Assembly: GCA_027919835.1 (NCBI GenBank)
Contig: JANVFP010000005.1
Span: 992,001 to 1,056,000 of the forward strand
DNA length: 64,000 bases
Source: Lentinula raphanica
Taxonomy: Eukaryota; Basidiomycota; Agaricomycetes; Agaricales; Omphalotaceae
Direction: 5' to 3'
Each line of letters begins with the position of its first letter. The first letter of the stretch is position 1. The notes below the pieces were generated by a model. That model made no database searches. It was given only the letters and a program-made list of their open reading frames with translations, and had not been told where the DNA came from. Below are positions 46,601 through 57,937 of this stretch, in pieces. The translations under genes were made by a program, and so were the position numbers.

Positions 46601-47454
46601 TTGACAAGCTGATAATAGCAGCTGTACTCGTGAAGCCATATGGTCCTCAATTCATGATTTCGTCCTTATCAGGCGATTGCGGACGAACACGGGCGCATCA
46701 CAGCGAAAGGTGAAGTAACATCTACATCATCGTATGCACAATGATACGCAAAGACGACAGTTCGTATATGCATACTGTCTGGTGTTCACCTCGGATCGCC
46801 TCGGTTGCAGATTACATTGCCTTTTAGGTCCGTCTCTCGAATCCTCGGGAAGGGTCAGAATGAGGGACAGGTACCATCTCGAGATTGCTCTTCAGGAATA
46901 CATATGAGGGAAACCGGATGTTCGCGGAGGGCTTTGCAAAAAAAACGAAGTCAGTCGGCGGCTCGGTTACCAAGGGAGAAATTGTACCAAAACTCTGCCG
47001 AAAAATGAATCTCCTGACCAGTCATCGTGTGTAGAAGAAGCGTTCGGTGATGTCTGTTGTCAAAGGGAACGAAAAGCATGAGAAATGGTTGTAAAGAACA
47101 ATAAGCACAAGCTTCGCTGAGTTTGGAAACAGACGAGGACGAGTCATAGAAATCGCTGTAGCAGGCGTACAGGAAAGCTGAGTTACCATGTAGAACAACA
47201 GAGGAGTACATTATGTACTAGAGCGATGATATCTAGAACAACAACAGACAGAGCTTAGCGAGAGGTTGTAGGCATTTCAAGCCTACCTAGTACCAATAGT
47301 GAGAAATAAAGAAAGCATGCGCGACTTGGTTCGGATAAAAGGGCGAGGCAGAACGGACAAGAAGCAGACAAATGGTTCCGTAAAGAGCATATGATCACCG
47401 AAAACAGAACACAAGCTCCTCCGATAATTTAATGGTTGTACGGGCCCAATCCAT
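43605..47454. other. 3.85 kb gene-poor stretch
   Basis: The largest gap in the left two-thirds of the window. Frames such as 44125-44433 (plus) have somewhat protein-like composition (PEEWTSGYSDSEYYQPRSLL), but no neighbouring exon or family could be attached. A G-run occurs near 46352-46361. It may hold decayed coding sequence, long UTRs or non-coding RNA; none can be supported from sequence alone. Confidence 0.4.
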
Positions 47455-48007
47455 TCAGTTTTCCTTCATTTCCTCATCATCTTCGTCGTCCTTCTCATTG
47501 TTCTGTAGGCCTGCCTTCTCGAGTGCCTCGGCAGAGGTATAATCGACCTTTTTGCCGCGCGTACGGCGGCCAGACATAATCACGGATGGATCGATCTCCT
47601 CCATCGAATCCTCTTCTTCTTCCTACACATGCAAATACGCGTCAGTCACTGGATGGCGAACGAGTGCGAAAGGAAGTAATTGCAAATTTGAAAAGAGCAG
47701 GGCAGGTTTACGCGTCGGAACGCGTCTAATGGGAGTACGAAAGAGACGAACCTCTTCTGAGCCTTCTTCTTCTTCGTCGTCGTCTTCGTCATCATCATCA
47801 TCGTCATCATCTTCCTCCACTTCCATGGATTGATCTTCTTTGGGAGCTTTTCCTTTGCCTTTGGCGTTGGGAGACGCGTCGACGGACTGAGTGGTCTCTG
47901 TCGTGGCTTTGCTGGAAAAATGAAGAAAAAAGGTCAGAAATGGGTTACAGCCTGCATAATAAGAGAACGTACGTAGCAGTAGTTGAGTCTGTCGCGTTTG
48001 TAGACAT
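47455..48007 (-). CDS. CHZ1: Histone H2A.Z-specific chaperone CHZ1
   Basis: A small acidic nuclear chaperone that binds the H2A.Z-H2B dimer and feeds it to the SWR1 remodeller. Exon 1 encodes MSTNATDSTTA. A canonical intron leads to KATTETTQSVDASP, then KGKGKAPKEDQSMEVEEDD and a long Asp/Glu run. A ~120 bp intron leads to the signature CHZ segment EDSMEEIDPSVIMSGRRTRG, continuing KKVDYTSAEALEKAG. The protein ends EEMKEN at TGA 47455. Length, a little over 110 residues, is typical. The acid run is encoded by GAC/GAT/GAA repeats (plus strand near 47763-47820) and could vary in length between strains. Confidence 0.92.
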
Positions 48008-48357
48008 TTTTTCACTCGAAGCAATTGGATGTTGAAAGCAAAGAGTTGAATTTGTTGTTTGTTTGGCGAATCCATTTAGTAATACGTAATATTTAGGATT
48101 ATGCAAGCATTCTCGCAATTTTGACAAGTTAGGCGAACAGCACACCGACATCTCAACTTTCTGTTTCTTTGTTGTACGCTCTGTGCGCTCTTTGGGCTCT
48201 CAAATCCTCTGCAAAGAGTTGGTACGATGACTGCAGACGTTGCTATACATATCCGGCGGAAAACCCAAATTTCCGGGGAGTGAAAACGGAAGATCTGATG
48301 GATCTGAATTAATACACATGTGTGCGCTTTCGGATTTCCGTGATCCATCATTATCTC
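48008..48357. promoter_or_regulatory. Divergent promoter of CHZ1 and the DUF6593-like gene
   Basis: 350 bp between two divergent start codons; both promoters and 5' UTRs must lie here. No individual element could be assigned with confidence. Confidence 0.35.
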
Positions 48358-50423
48358 ATGCCGTCCCAATCTGAGGCTTTCCCAGTTCAGTATGATGCCC
48401 TTTCTCCTTCCGACCACATTCTTCCTATGAACAGGCGTTCATTCTCTTCCTCTTCCTCCTCTTCACCAGAAGACCTTCCTCGTCGTGGCCGCTATCGTCA
48501 GATGGACATCAAGTCCTTATCGTCCTCTCGGGACGCCAGAGCCAACCGTTCGTCGGTTCTCTCATCATATCTGCGTCGCCTCGACCTCGGAGACAACTCT
48601 GGTCTCCCTCTTAAGGATCCCTTACTCGTTCTAAAACTCTCCTCGCAATCTTTCTTGGACAGCGAAGTCAAGGACAACGTTTCTCGGATCCCTGTCTATA
48701 CTATCAGAACTAATGGGACCCAGACCAACGTCGTCCGCTCTGATGCTCGTGGGGCGAACCCTTTCACAGCAGAGATCGAATGGCCTATCCTGGATCCCAG
48801 TAAAGGCAAAGGCAAACAGCTTGATGGTGTCACCGTTCAGATGCGAAATGGCCGGCGAAAACCTGCAGATATGTTTTTGAGGCCAGGTACCATTCTGAGG
48901 TTCGTTGACTGGCTGTTCGTCATAGCCGGGAGATGTTCACTGTTATTTTTGCAGTGCCCCCCGTAAATTCAAAATCCCTGGCTATTCTCGATCGTTGAAG
49001 TGGAAGGCAGTTGGATCATCATTTTGGGTATGACCAATTTTTTTACTGATATCGTCGACCCCGCTGAATAATGTATATATAGTGCATAGCTGCTTCAGCC
49101 AGAGGTCCCATCGCGATCCTGGAACCTGCTGCAGAAAGCTTGCATCCAACAATCAAAATTTTCGAAACCCTACATGACAAGTATGAAGATAGACCTATGA
49201 CGGTTCACGAGGGCGTCTCGACCCATCTACTTGACTATATCCTTGTCACAGCTCTGCTTCTGACCACAGACATCCAGGAATGGATGGTTGTTCAAAAACA
49301 TGACGGAGAAGTCAACCAAGAACTTCCACCCGAGGTACCCGGCAGTGACGACTTTGGTCCTAGGTCTGCTCCACCTGCGTCCACGTCGGCTTTGCAATGG
49401 CGAAAGGTTATTTACGGTGAACCACTCTTTCCGAAGCGACAGTCAACAGCATCTACCTCTTCGCATGTCCGCTTTCCCAGGAATCCCAACCAGATTGCCA
49501 AAATCTTCAACGGCGAACCGATTTACCCCTCTTTGAATAGAGAAAGCTCTAGTATCGATTTCTCGTCTTCGTCCGAAAGCGAAAGTGAAAGCGGTCAAGA
49601 GTCAGAGGCTGAAGATTTTCTTGATTCGAGGGTACAGCCATCTCGAACTCCCTCGCGTGCACCTAGTCCATCTGCCGAATCCGTTCTCTACCCTCTCACC
49701 ACAGCTTCTGCACCATCACACACCTACCTTGACCCGTCTTTTTACAACAAATACGATGTTCCTCCAGTTCCTCCTCTTCCTATCGAATACGCTTCTTCGC
49801 AACACACGGCTAGTCCCATGTCTGCTTCTGTTTACCGACGGCCTAGAGAACTTCCTAGACCACCTTCTGGGCACTCGACGATGCATCGCTCTCGTTCGAG
49901 TCCTCCGAGACCACACACGAGTCCCTCCAGTCCAGTAGAGCCTCCAAGTGCTTACTTCACCCCAGAGCGCAGACGACCCTCTGTCGATTCCACGTTCTTA
50001 GCACGCAGCCAATCACAATCGCGCAGGTCGCTACCCCAGCCACCTCCAATACCAATCGAGGCTTCGTCGAGCCATCCACCGCTTCGTCATAGCCAAAGCA
50101 GCACAAGACCGTTGAATTCTCATCATGCCAGAGAAAAGCGGTTGTCACAGTGCCCTCGGCGTACGCTTCCCCCAACCCCGGCCATTAACCCGGATTGGAT
50201 AACTGGCCTGCGGATACGCAAACGTTCACACAATGAATTGGCGCAGTGGTTCAATGACGAACCTCGGTATGACAACCATAGGCAATCTATGGTCTTTGAG
50301 GCACTCGATTGTCCGCCGCCGGCATATAACTCTCTCGAATTCGCGGAAGGGACTTCCTTAGCCATCGCGCCCTCGTCGTCTTCCCCGTTGCCGCTGCATG
50401 AATGGCAGGGCTTCTCACAATAA
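48358..50423 (+). CDS. DUF6593-like protein with long disordered tail
   Basis: Function unknown. Three exons (48358-48899, 48955-49027, 49083-50423) join in phase over 55 bp introns to 651 residues. The N-terminal third after a Ser-rich start holds a domain resembling DUF6593, a mushroom-expanded family with a tubby-like beta-barrel: DPLLVLKLSSQSFLDS, VYTIRTNGTQTNVVRSDA, AEIEWPILDPSKGKG, RKFKIPGYSRSLKWKAVGSS and FWCIAASARGPIAILEPA. Then comes LLDYILVTALLLTTDIQEWM, the family's usual terminal hydrophobic helix. The C-terminal ~350 residues are Ser/Pro-rich and low complexity, with YGEPLFPKRQ and FNGEPIYPS as a loosely repeated motif. No enzyme motif was seen. Confidence 0.75.
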
Positions 50424-52249
50424 ATTGTTCGTTTTGTCTGATCAAATAAAAATAATGCTCTCTCTAGTGGGGTCATAAGAGTCCTCTCAGGAAGACTTGT
50501 ATCATTTATTCTTGTTATCTCGGCACCTAGCATATCTCTCACACTTCATCTGCTTCATCATCACCATCAACAACTCATCATGCATGGAATGTGCCCCAGT
50601 CTCTTTCCAAAACGACTCTTGCGTCGTATATAAACGTCAATGAGACCCTTTGCCCATCATCTGTTCTCATCATCAGTCAATACTTTCTCCCCTATCCTCT
50701 CGTTTCGGAAGTCGATCTTTCCCATCTCTAATCCAACCGCTTGGGCTACGATTCTACACAATGGCCGGTTCAATCTTATAATCCCGGACACTGCCTACTT
50801 TTACTATCGGTGCTAGATTCTCGCTCCTTTCCCCACACTTTGTTTCATTCTTTGTACACTTTTACTCTCTGAAATCTTTCAGAATCCCTGGTGGAGGAAA
50901 CATGTATTCCTTGTCATGACAGAAAATTGATGATCACTTCAACTCCGAGCCCTCTTCCTTTTTACACTTCTCGCTATCTCCTTATTTTCTCTCATCATTC
51001 CCCCCCTCTCTCACACCGCCTGACTCAAAACATCTTCAATACTGTTATCGTTAATGCCGCTTACTTGTATCACATCACTCGACGTAGTCTAATCGAAATA
51101 TCTGTTCTAGTACCTTTTCATGTTTCTGATTCTATCCGCTGTTGATTCTTTGCACTCTAATTGAACAAGCACAGCGTTCTCTTGATTTCAGAGTGCTTGT
51201 TCGAAGTTTCTCATACATTATTTGCGACTTCCTTCGCCTTGCTCTGTGTCTTAATACTCTAATGTGTTACTGTAATCGAATGTGCTTGGAAATGCTTTCT
51301 GTATTAGTCACGTATTGTACATAGCTTGATCTGTCCAACTTGTGCAACGAACGCTCTTGGTCGAGCGGACATCATACGTTGTGATTTCGTCTGCCAATCG
51401 TTGTGGCTAATGTCAATGTGAGGAGTACATCCCCATAACGCGTGGTCCAACACTACTATCATGAGGTGCTGACGGACGCATCTTATGAAAGTTTCCGTAT
51501 TGGTATTGGTAGCAAGTACAGCATCAGTGGAACACGTCTAGAATTATTGATAAGACACCTACTACAGCTATTGGTATTCTTGAGTTCGACCGTCTACAGA
51601 ACTGTACATCAATAGAAAGAACAGCGATTACTGCTTCTGAGTTGATGATCATAGAAGGCAGTAGTAATTGACGAGTCACCGGCGTGGTATTACTTAGGAA
51701 GTATCCAGCGCTGCATTCTGCCTTGGCCCTTATCCAAGTGAACCTTCTGGTAGATGACTCATACATAGCATACATGAGGTCGGTCACAGATTCACAACCA
51801 CGCACATCAGCGAGAACCTTATGATGTGCGATGTGAGTATAAGAGCGTCAAGTTGAAAGTGAGGAAGTAAGACCTCTCGATGATCAGAATACTGGGATTT
51901 GGCAGTTATGATTAATGAAGGAGACAAGAGTGAAGAGTTCAAAGCCTGGACACTCCTCGACATCGCACATAGACTGATACTTATACATGGTAGATTAATA
52001 GATCTGTCGCTCGTAACTTAGCTTCCTGGTAATAAGTTCAGAGCTATGATTAATGATCAGTAACTCAGAGATAGGAAGAGGAAGAGAGCAAGGTTGAGTG
52101 TGACTGAATAGCTACATTCAAAATTCAACGTAGGTAGGCCCTTACATGCAACGAGAGGACTGAGGCAAAGGGTGTTATTCAGTGGGCAGACAGTGGATTG
52201 ATCGGGTATTGTAGGTGGAAAGGCCATGTACTTCATGATGGACGACACC
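50424..52249. other. 1.8 kb gene-poor stretch
   Basis: The first half is pyrimidine-rich on the plus strand and could include a long 3' UTR or a non-coding transcript. A 10 bp inverted repeat (GAACAAGCAC ... GTGCTTGTTC, about 51163-51202) could fold as a hairpin. No coding region is supported. Confidence 0.4.
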
Positions 52250-52886
52250 TTAGCATTTTCCATCCTTATAGTACATTTGACGAAGGTCTTCTGTCACCTG
52301 AAAAGCAGATTCAGTCAATCAAGACATGAGAGCTGCGAGGATGCAGATCAGAAGAAATCTACTGACCTTATTGTCTATGATCTTGAGTACTCGCTTCAAA
52401 CCAGGGATTCGGAATAATTCCCCAGAAACCTTTTCTGCAGTCCCCCATACGTGTAACTTGAAATCAGGGTTCAAATGCCCGCCACATTGCACAAGGCATT
52501 CGATGAGTTGGCCCCCAGAGTTCTTGGACTGTGGTATCCCTACACTGGCCATAAGTTCATAGCCGCCAATTTTTAGGAAAGCTCCCGTCGTCCTAAGCTC
52601 AGAGGATGATGATGGCGGCAGGATGTAATCAGATCCCTCAGGGTATTGAACATAAGCCGGAGTTCTATCTCCTCTAGGCCTCAAACTTGAGCTAGATGGA
52701 GAAAGCAACTCGGAAACCCCGGCACCAGCTTCGGACTGTGTAACGACAAATCACTGATGAGTCTAGTGACAAGGCAGAGACAGAAGAGAGTACAACCTGT
52801 GGCACCGAACTGGAACTAGTATGAATACTGATAGGCCCAGCACATGCAAGGGAAGCAAGTTCAAGATAAAATACGATGAGCTTTAT
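52250..52886 (-). pseudogene. Secreted-type gene lacking a start codon
   Basis: Not recognised. Exons with canonical in-phase introns can be read on the minus strand. The first contains a hydrophobic, signal-like start (LIVFYLELASLACAGPISIH). The next runs SEAGAGVSELLSPSSSSLRP and on through LKIGGYELMASVG, QLIECLVQCGGHLNPDF and FRIPGLKRVLKIIDNK. A last exon, VTEDLRQMYYKDGKC, ends at TAA 52250. No ATG precedes the hydrophobic segment in frame; a TAA lies at 52887-52889, where the repeat-rich flank of the KDZ element begins. The 5' end may have been lost on element insertion, or the true first exon is further upstream and missed. Confidence 0.5.
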
Positions 52887-53275
52887 TTAACAAAGTCCCG
52901 ATTGTATTCAAAATTCTGTTAATCGCGTTAAACACTCTATATACTAAGTACTACTATTGTTCCAGTGAGTATACTATAGATGTGTTAAATGTGTTCGACA
53001 CCCCGTTCAACAGCCAAACCAACTGATACAGTATAACAAGTAATATAGACCAATTGAGTGCAGTGACAGTGTGTTTAACAGGTGTTAAATGTGTTCAACA
53101 CCCCGTTCAACAGTCAAACCAAGTATCCTGTTCAACACCTGTTCAACGCCCTGTTCAACAGCGTATATGAACCCAGATGGCCAAAAATGGAGTATCCAGC
53201 ATAGGCAGTCAGGCGCTGTTAAATGGTGTTGAACGGTGTTAAACAGGTGGTTAACGAAGTGTTGAATGAACAAAC
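52887..53275. repeat. Direct and inverted subterminal repeats next to the KDZ gene
   Basis: A 42 bp sequence at 52981-53022 recurs at 53081-53122 with three mismatches, exactly 100 bp apart (core GTGTTCAACACCCCGTTCAA). Shorter variants of CTGTTCAACACC are scattered between 53120 and 53165, and inverted forms (GGTGTTGAACGGTGTTAAAC) lie at about 53225-53260. It directly abuts the 3' end of the transposase gene, the expected place for a subterminal transposase-binding array. Confidence 0.7.
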
Positions 53276-56200
53276 CTAGTGAGATAATGAAGTCACCCTA
53301 TCCATCTCCGCTGCCCTTTGGGTCTGTTTAGAAATGGCAGTGTCATCCTCAACCTGCACTTCTGCCCGTATTTGTGCTACCGTGTCTGCGAAAATCATAC
53401 AGGTTGTCGGATTCTCTATATCCTTGCTCCCGTTGGAAAACAATACGTCGTTAGGGATTGGCGTGAAGGAGCAAAGTCTATATGCCTTCTTGCAGTTATC
53501 CAGCAATTTGGCGTACATCTCCGCTTGACGCCGGGCGTAGGCGGCATGTCCGGATGTCCACGCAGTGTGAATGGAGCCTGAAGGAGCCTCCTCGAGCTCT
53601 GCTCTGTGGGCCCACTCTGTGCTCATGCACGAAAAAGCACGGATGCAGTTCCGGAACTCGGCCTGTACTTTCTCACAAACTTCACGCCAACGTTCCATAT
53701 CTTCTTTGGCTCTGAACCACTGAATGCGGTCACCTACATCATATACATTAGTACAGATTACATATACGATGAACATATAGCTTACTTTCTTCTTCATATG
53801 GTGCTAAGTCTTCTGACCTTGCCTGCACCCCAAAGGCCAGCTTCGACGACCAAATCCATCCATCTTCAACCATCTTCGGCATTGCTCCTTTATCACCTTT
53901 AAGAGGTCCAGGTTGTTTCTTTCTAGGCCCTAGATGAGGAGGTCATTTGATGATAACCTACTAGAAAGTTGATATAGACACACCTCGTTTGCGTCGGGGC
54001 ATCTGAGTTCCAGCCCTCCCACTGTCCACTTCCAGCTCCTCCACTTCGTCCTTATTCGTAGTTGTATCGGCATCTTCTTCGACAACAGACAGCATTGAGA
54101 ATGTGAAGAGTTGGCCGTCTGTTCTTCGTGAATCGCCTAACTTCCGAGCCTGGAATGTATTTCGACGAAAGGTATCGGATACCTTCATCTCCCGAATGTC
54201 ATTGTTACCGGCGTAATCGAGTCTGATAAGCCCCTGCCGAGCTCGATTGAAGTCTGCAATGCAGGAGTCCCGTTCCTTCTCGATCCGTTTGAGTTGAAGG
54301 GAAGAGCGGGTATTGTCCTTTACGCCTCGGCTGTTATCACGCTTCTCGACATGTGTCACTGAAAAGGCCTTCGTTGCAGCGCGAACACTATGAAGAGCGT
54401 CATAGAGTTCTCCTTCCCTCAATCTCTTCTCTATCTCAGCCAACTCAACCAAGCTCCAGTCTACGTGTTGTGCCTGAGGTACATCTGACGGAAGATACAA
54501 CACCTCATTCTCGACTTCGCATGTAGGCAGAGCAGCCACCAGATCAGCTGAGCGAGGCATGAGAATTGTTTGTAGGTCTCGAAATTCTGCGATTTGTTTT
54601 GCTAATTTTGTCCGTTGCACTTGAATGTCCTTTCGAACCGTCTCCGTTTGATTGAGAGTTAGTTTCCCTCGTATTCGTTCTCTGCAATGAATAGTTGAGA
54701 GTCATCTCACCCGATTCATAAAAATGACCTACTGGATGTATTGAATGCGTAATCCTTCGTGTATGAAGTATACATCTGTGCCTCGACTGGCCACATCTGT
54801 GTGGTTGCTTCTTTCATCGCAGAGACGTTGATACACTTGTTCCCGTGAGGGCACTGCACAATGAAGCGTAAGTATATGGACTGTTATTCATGTAAGCGGC
54901 AGTCATACCTTCCGATTTAGTATGTTCATATATTCCTTGTATGATTCCGTTAGGGAGACGAGGTGCGTTTTGAGCGATCTCAACCCAACTGGGTATCTGG
55001 TGCGAATACAGTACACAAAGCGAGAGAAAAGATTGCCGTTTTTCCTGAAAGAGCTCGCGCGCCTCTTTGTAGGCCTTCAACAACGAAAGGTGCATTCCGG
55101 TAATTTTCAACCAGTTCCAGTATGTGTAGTTCAGTGTTATTGTCCCGATTCGGTTGCCGTGGTTCATCTGGCGAGTCGCCGGACCAAGCTGGTTAGATTC
55201 AACCCACGTAGCTTCGATATTCTCGCCGTAGAAGTGACCAGAACAGGGGATGTAGGCGCTGTTGAATTCATACTTGCATCGATCCTTGTGATCTTCGATA
55301 TGCAGCGCCGGTATGGAGCACCGAGTCTGTTCAATAACTGCGTTGAGTTCCGGAAAATGGGTATCAAAGCGCTCTTCCAGCTTGACGCAATACTGGCAAT
55401 TGCAGTCGTAAGAGAGCATGCGGTCAGACACCCCGAGATGTGAAGGATTTCGATTATGGCGAGTGTGAGAGTGAGCATGTGCAAGCGCAAAATCAGACAG
55501 TTTGTGCCTACAGAAAGATTGAGTAACCCCATAACTTGGAGAGAGAGAAGGATCACTCACGCTTCACCTTTGGGAAGGTTCACTGAGGATCGGATGATGC
55601 TGTGTGAGCAGACTACATTTACAACGCCAGTAATCTTCATATTTTTGAACTTCGACTTGTTTTGATTGTTCACAATGTTGAGATAGCTACACGTTGACTT
55701 CTAATATTTGCGCGCAATCAGCGGGGTCCTAGGCGACTAAAAATTATCACTTACTTCACTACTGTCTGAAGATGCTTTCTGATACTCCCTATATATGTCT
55801 TCGTCGGGGAAATATCCTATACCATTTGCGGTTTCCAGGGAGATATCATTCGGGTCAGAGTATCTTTTCTTCTCCAATTGCTGTAAATGGAAATTTCCAT
55901 CGAGCTCGAGCTGTTCTTGATTGAGGTGTCTAAGGGACATGAGTTAGCAGAACCACAAAGGAGTGTATTACTATCACATACTTGAGGTGTTCCGGTGTTC
56001 GTTCCCACCCAATCTCCATATTGTAACCATCTTCGGGACAGGCTGGACAGAATAGGACCAGAGAACCAGGAGTGCGGTGAGGAAAGGAAGAGCCTAGGTC
56101 GTGAGCTTGCCCGGACCATTTTAGAAGACACAGATGTCGCCATACTCGGACAGCCATTACAAATTGGGAATATGGATCCTAGACGACGTTCTATGTTGGT

Positions 56201-57188
56201 ATCAATCACTGCGATAATGACGCTACTCACTGGTACTTCGAGAGTGAACGCCCCATCACTCAACCTTTGCAATGCACCAACATAGTCATAAGCCGCCTTC
56301 TTCGAGGCGAGATGGTGTTCTTGAAACTCGTCCAAAACACGAAAGGTAAATATCGTCCGCGGAATTGACATTGTCCCAGGGAAGAGTCGAGCTCGCATGA
56401 GTTGGGTGGTATAGTTCGGGAAACCCTCGCAATAGCAGTAACGGATACGGGTCGCGTGTACACCATTAGAATCGACGATGGTTACACCGTGTGGTTCACT
56501 TGCATTCAGACATTCTCCATTGAAGGGGCGAGAACAGAGATCGATAGCGTAAGTGTTTTCGCGAAGGCAGGCAATGTCCATCTTCTTGAAAAAACCCTTC
56601 GTTTGCCATACTCTTGGCCAGTGAAAAGGTGTACTGTAGTGTCGTCGGATGAAACATGCCTCACACGACGTTTCATACTTGAAACAATCATGGCACTGCA
56701 CTAAGCGAGTACCTTGACCACAAGAGCACTGTGTTCCGATGTCTTCAGATGCCTCTCCAGAAAGGATGAGTGATAATAGCCGAGGAAGTTCTGGGATGAA
56801 CTGATCTAAAGTTTCGCCCGTCTGTATCGAGAACTGGAGTCAGTCACAGTCATGGCAAAAGATATAGGTTCAAACAAACCTGAGTCTTCTTCGAGTGCTG
56901 TTCAGACTCCGGAGGCATCTCATCAAGTGGTTCCACGTCGGGAAGGTCGGGTATCTGATTTTCAGCGAGCGGTCCATCCCTGTGAGAGAAATTCGAATCG
57001 TTATGTGTGGAGCTGGACGATCCTGCTTTGGATATATCGTCTGGATACAGTAGCTGTCGAAGGTTGGCTGCCCTTTCAGTAGTGGATACTGTTTCGCCCT
57101 CCATCACAAGCCTAGGACGTTTTGGTGGTATGATCCGTTTGATTGAGTTCATAGTTTTCTGGGATTCAAGGAAAGCGCGGCGCTTCAT
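53276..57188 (-). CDS. KDZ family transposase with CxC2 cysteine cluster
   Basis: Predicted DNA transposase. The N-terminus, MKRRAFLESQKTMNSIKRII, is basic. The CxC2 cluster follows (CSCGQGTRLVQCHDCFKYE, CEACFIRRH, PFHWPRVW), then TRIRYCYCEGFPNYTTQLMR, TFRVLDEFQEHHLASKKAAY and SLVLFCPACPEDGYN. Presumed catalytic acids lie in LELDGNFHLQQ, SYDCNCQYC and YGENIEATWVESNQLG, with CSYLNIVNNQNKSKFKN, IPALHIEDHKDRCKYEFNS and TRQMNHGNRIGT between or after them. The C-terminal helical part includes KRLREGELYDALHSVRAATK, LDYAGNNDIREMKVSDTFRR and RIQWFRAKEDMERWREVCEK. It ends at TAG 53276. Exons join through canonical introns without a visible frameshift, so the gene looks intact. MNSIKRII is an alternative start. 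Confidence 0.9.
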
Positions 57189-57937
57189 CGTAGATGGTGA
57201 CGATTATGGACTGCGAGATAGACGTTGGGAGATAGAGGTGGGGAGATCGAGGTGGCAAGTGAATAAACAAGAGTAAGCGTCTATTGTCCCAAAACCGATT
57301 GACCGTCAACATCACACGGTCCAAAGGCTAACATTACATTAGAGTTGAGCGCCAACAAAGCAACAGGAAACCTCAGGAAACTCACATCTGTAATCTGTGA
57401 AGGACTGCCGACACTGTAAAACAGATCGTATCAATGTCTCTGGGTTGGAATCGCAAATAGACATATCGAGAGTACCTTTTGATCATTGAGTCAAAACGTT
57501 GCTGGACACTCCTGTGGAAATCTTGTCTGGATTGCCGACGTGAAGTCGAACATCCAGCCAAAACCAATGAAGCAGCGACACACGGTCACAGAAAGGACAC
57601 CATAAAGAGTGCCAACGCAAAGTCGTGCACTATGCAGCTGCTAGCACAGGGTTAGCAGCAATAAACAGTGTACATCAACAGCATAAAGCCGTCAGCCCAC
57701 AGCGAAGAGCACGCAGCACATGTCTGTGTGCTCGTCAAAACAGAAGGAAGGACGGTGAAGGAGTCGAGAGGAGTCGACGTACGGGAATTCATGACAAATC
57801 ACAGTAAATCAAGCGACTGGGCAGATCGGCACTGCAGCCGCATCCTCGGCATACGCATTCATATCGGTATGATTATAGGCACCAAGTACAGTACAACGAA
57901 GTTACGAATTACAGTATTACAGATCTCATGCAAGAAA
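57189..57937. other. Gap between KDZ transposase and the unknown gene
   Basis: About 750 bp. Contains only short frames; it presumably carries the transposase promoter and the 3' end of the next minus-strand gene. The VNS-repeat array seen at the other side of the transposase is not repeated here. Confidence 0.4.

Larger units (their letters stand above)
52887..57188 (-). mobile_element. KDZ (Kyakuja-Dileera-Zisupton) DNA transposon
   Basis: The element is defined by the KDZ transposase gene and the adjacent repeat array. The left edge is placed where the arrays begin. The right edge is unknown: no matching array or terminal inverted repeat was found upstream of the transposase, and the large unknown gene at 57938-60537 may also be cargo. 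KDZ elements are common in Agaricomycetes. Confidence 0.7.
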
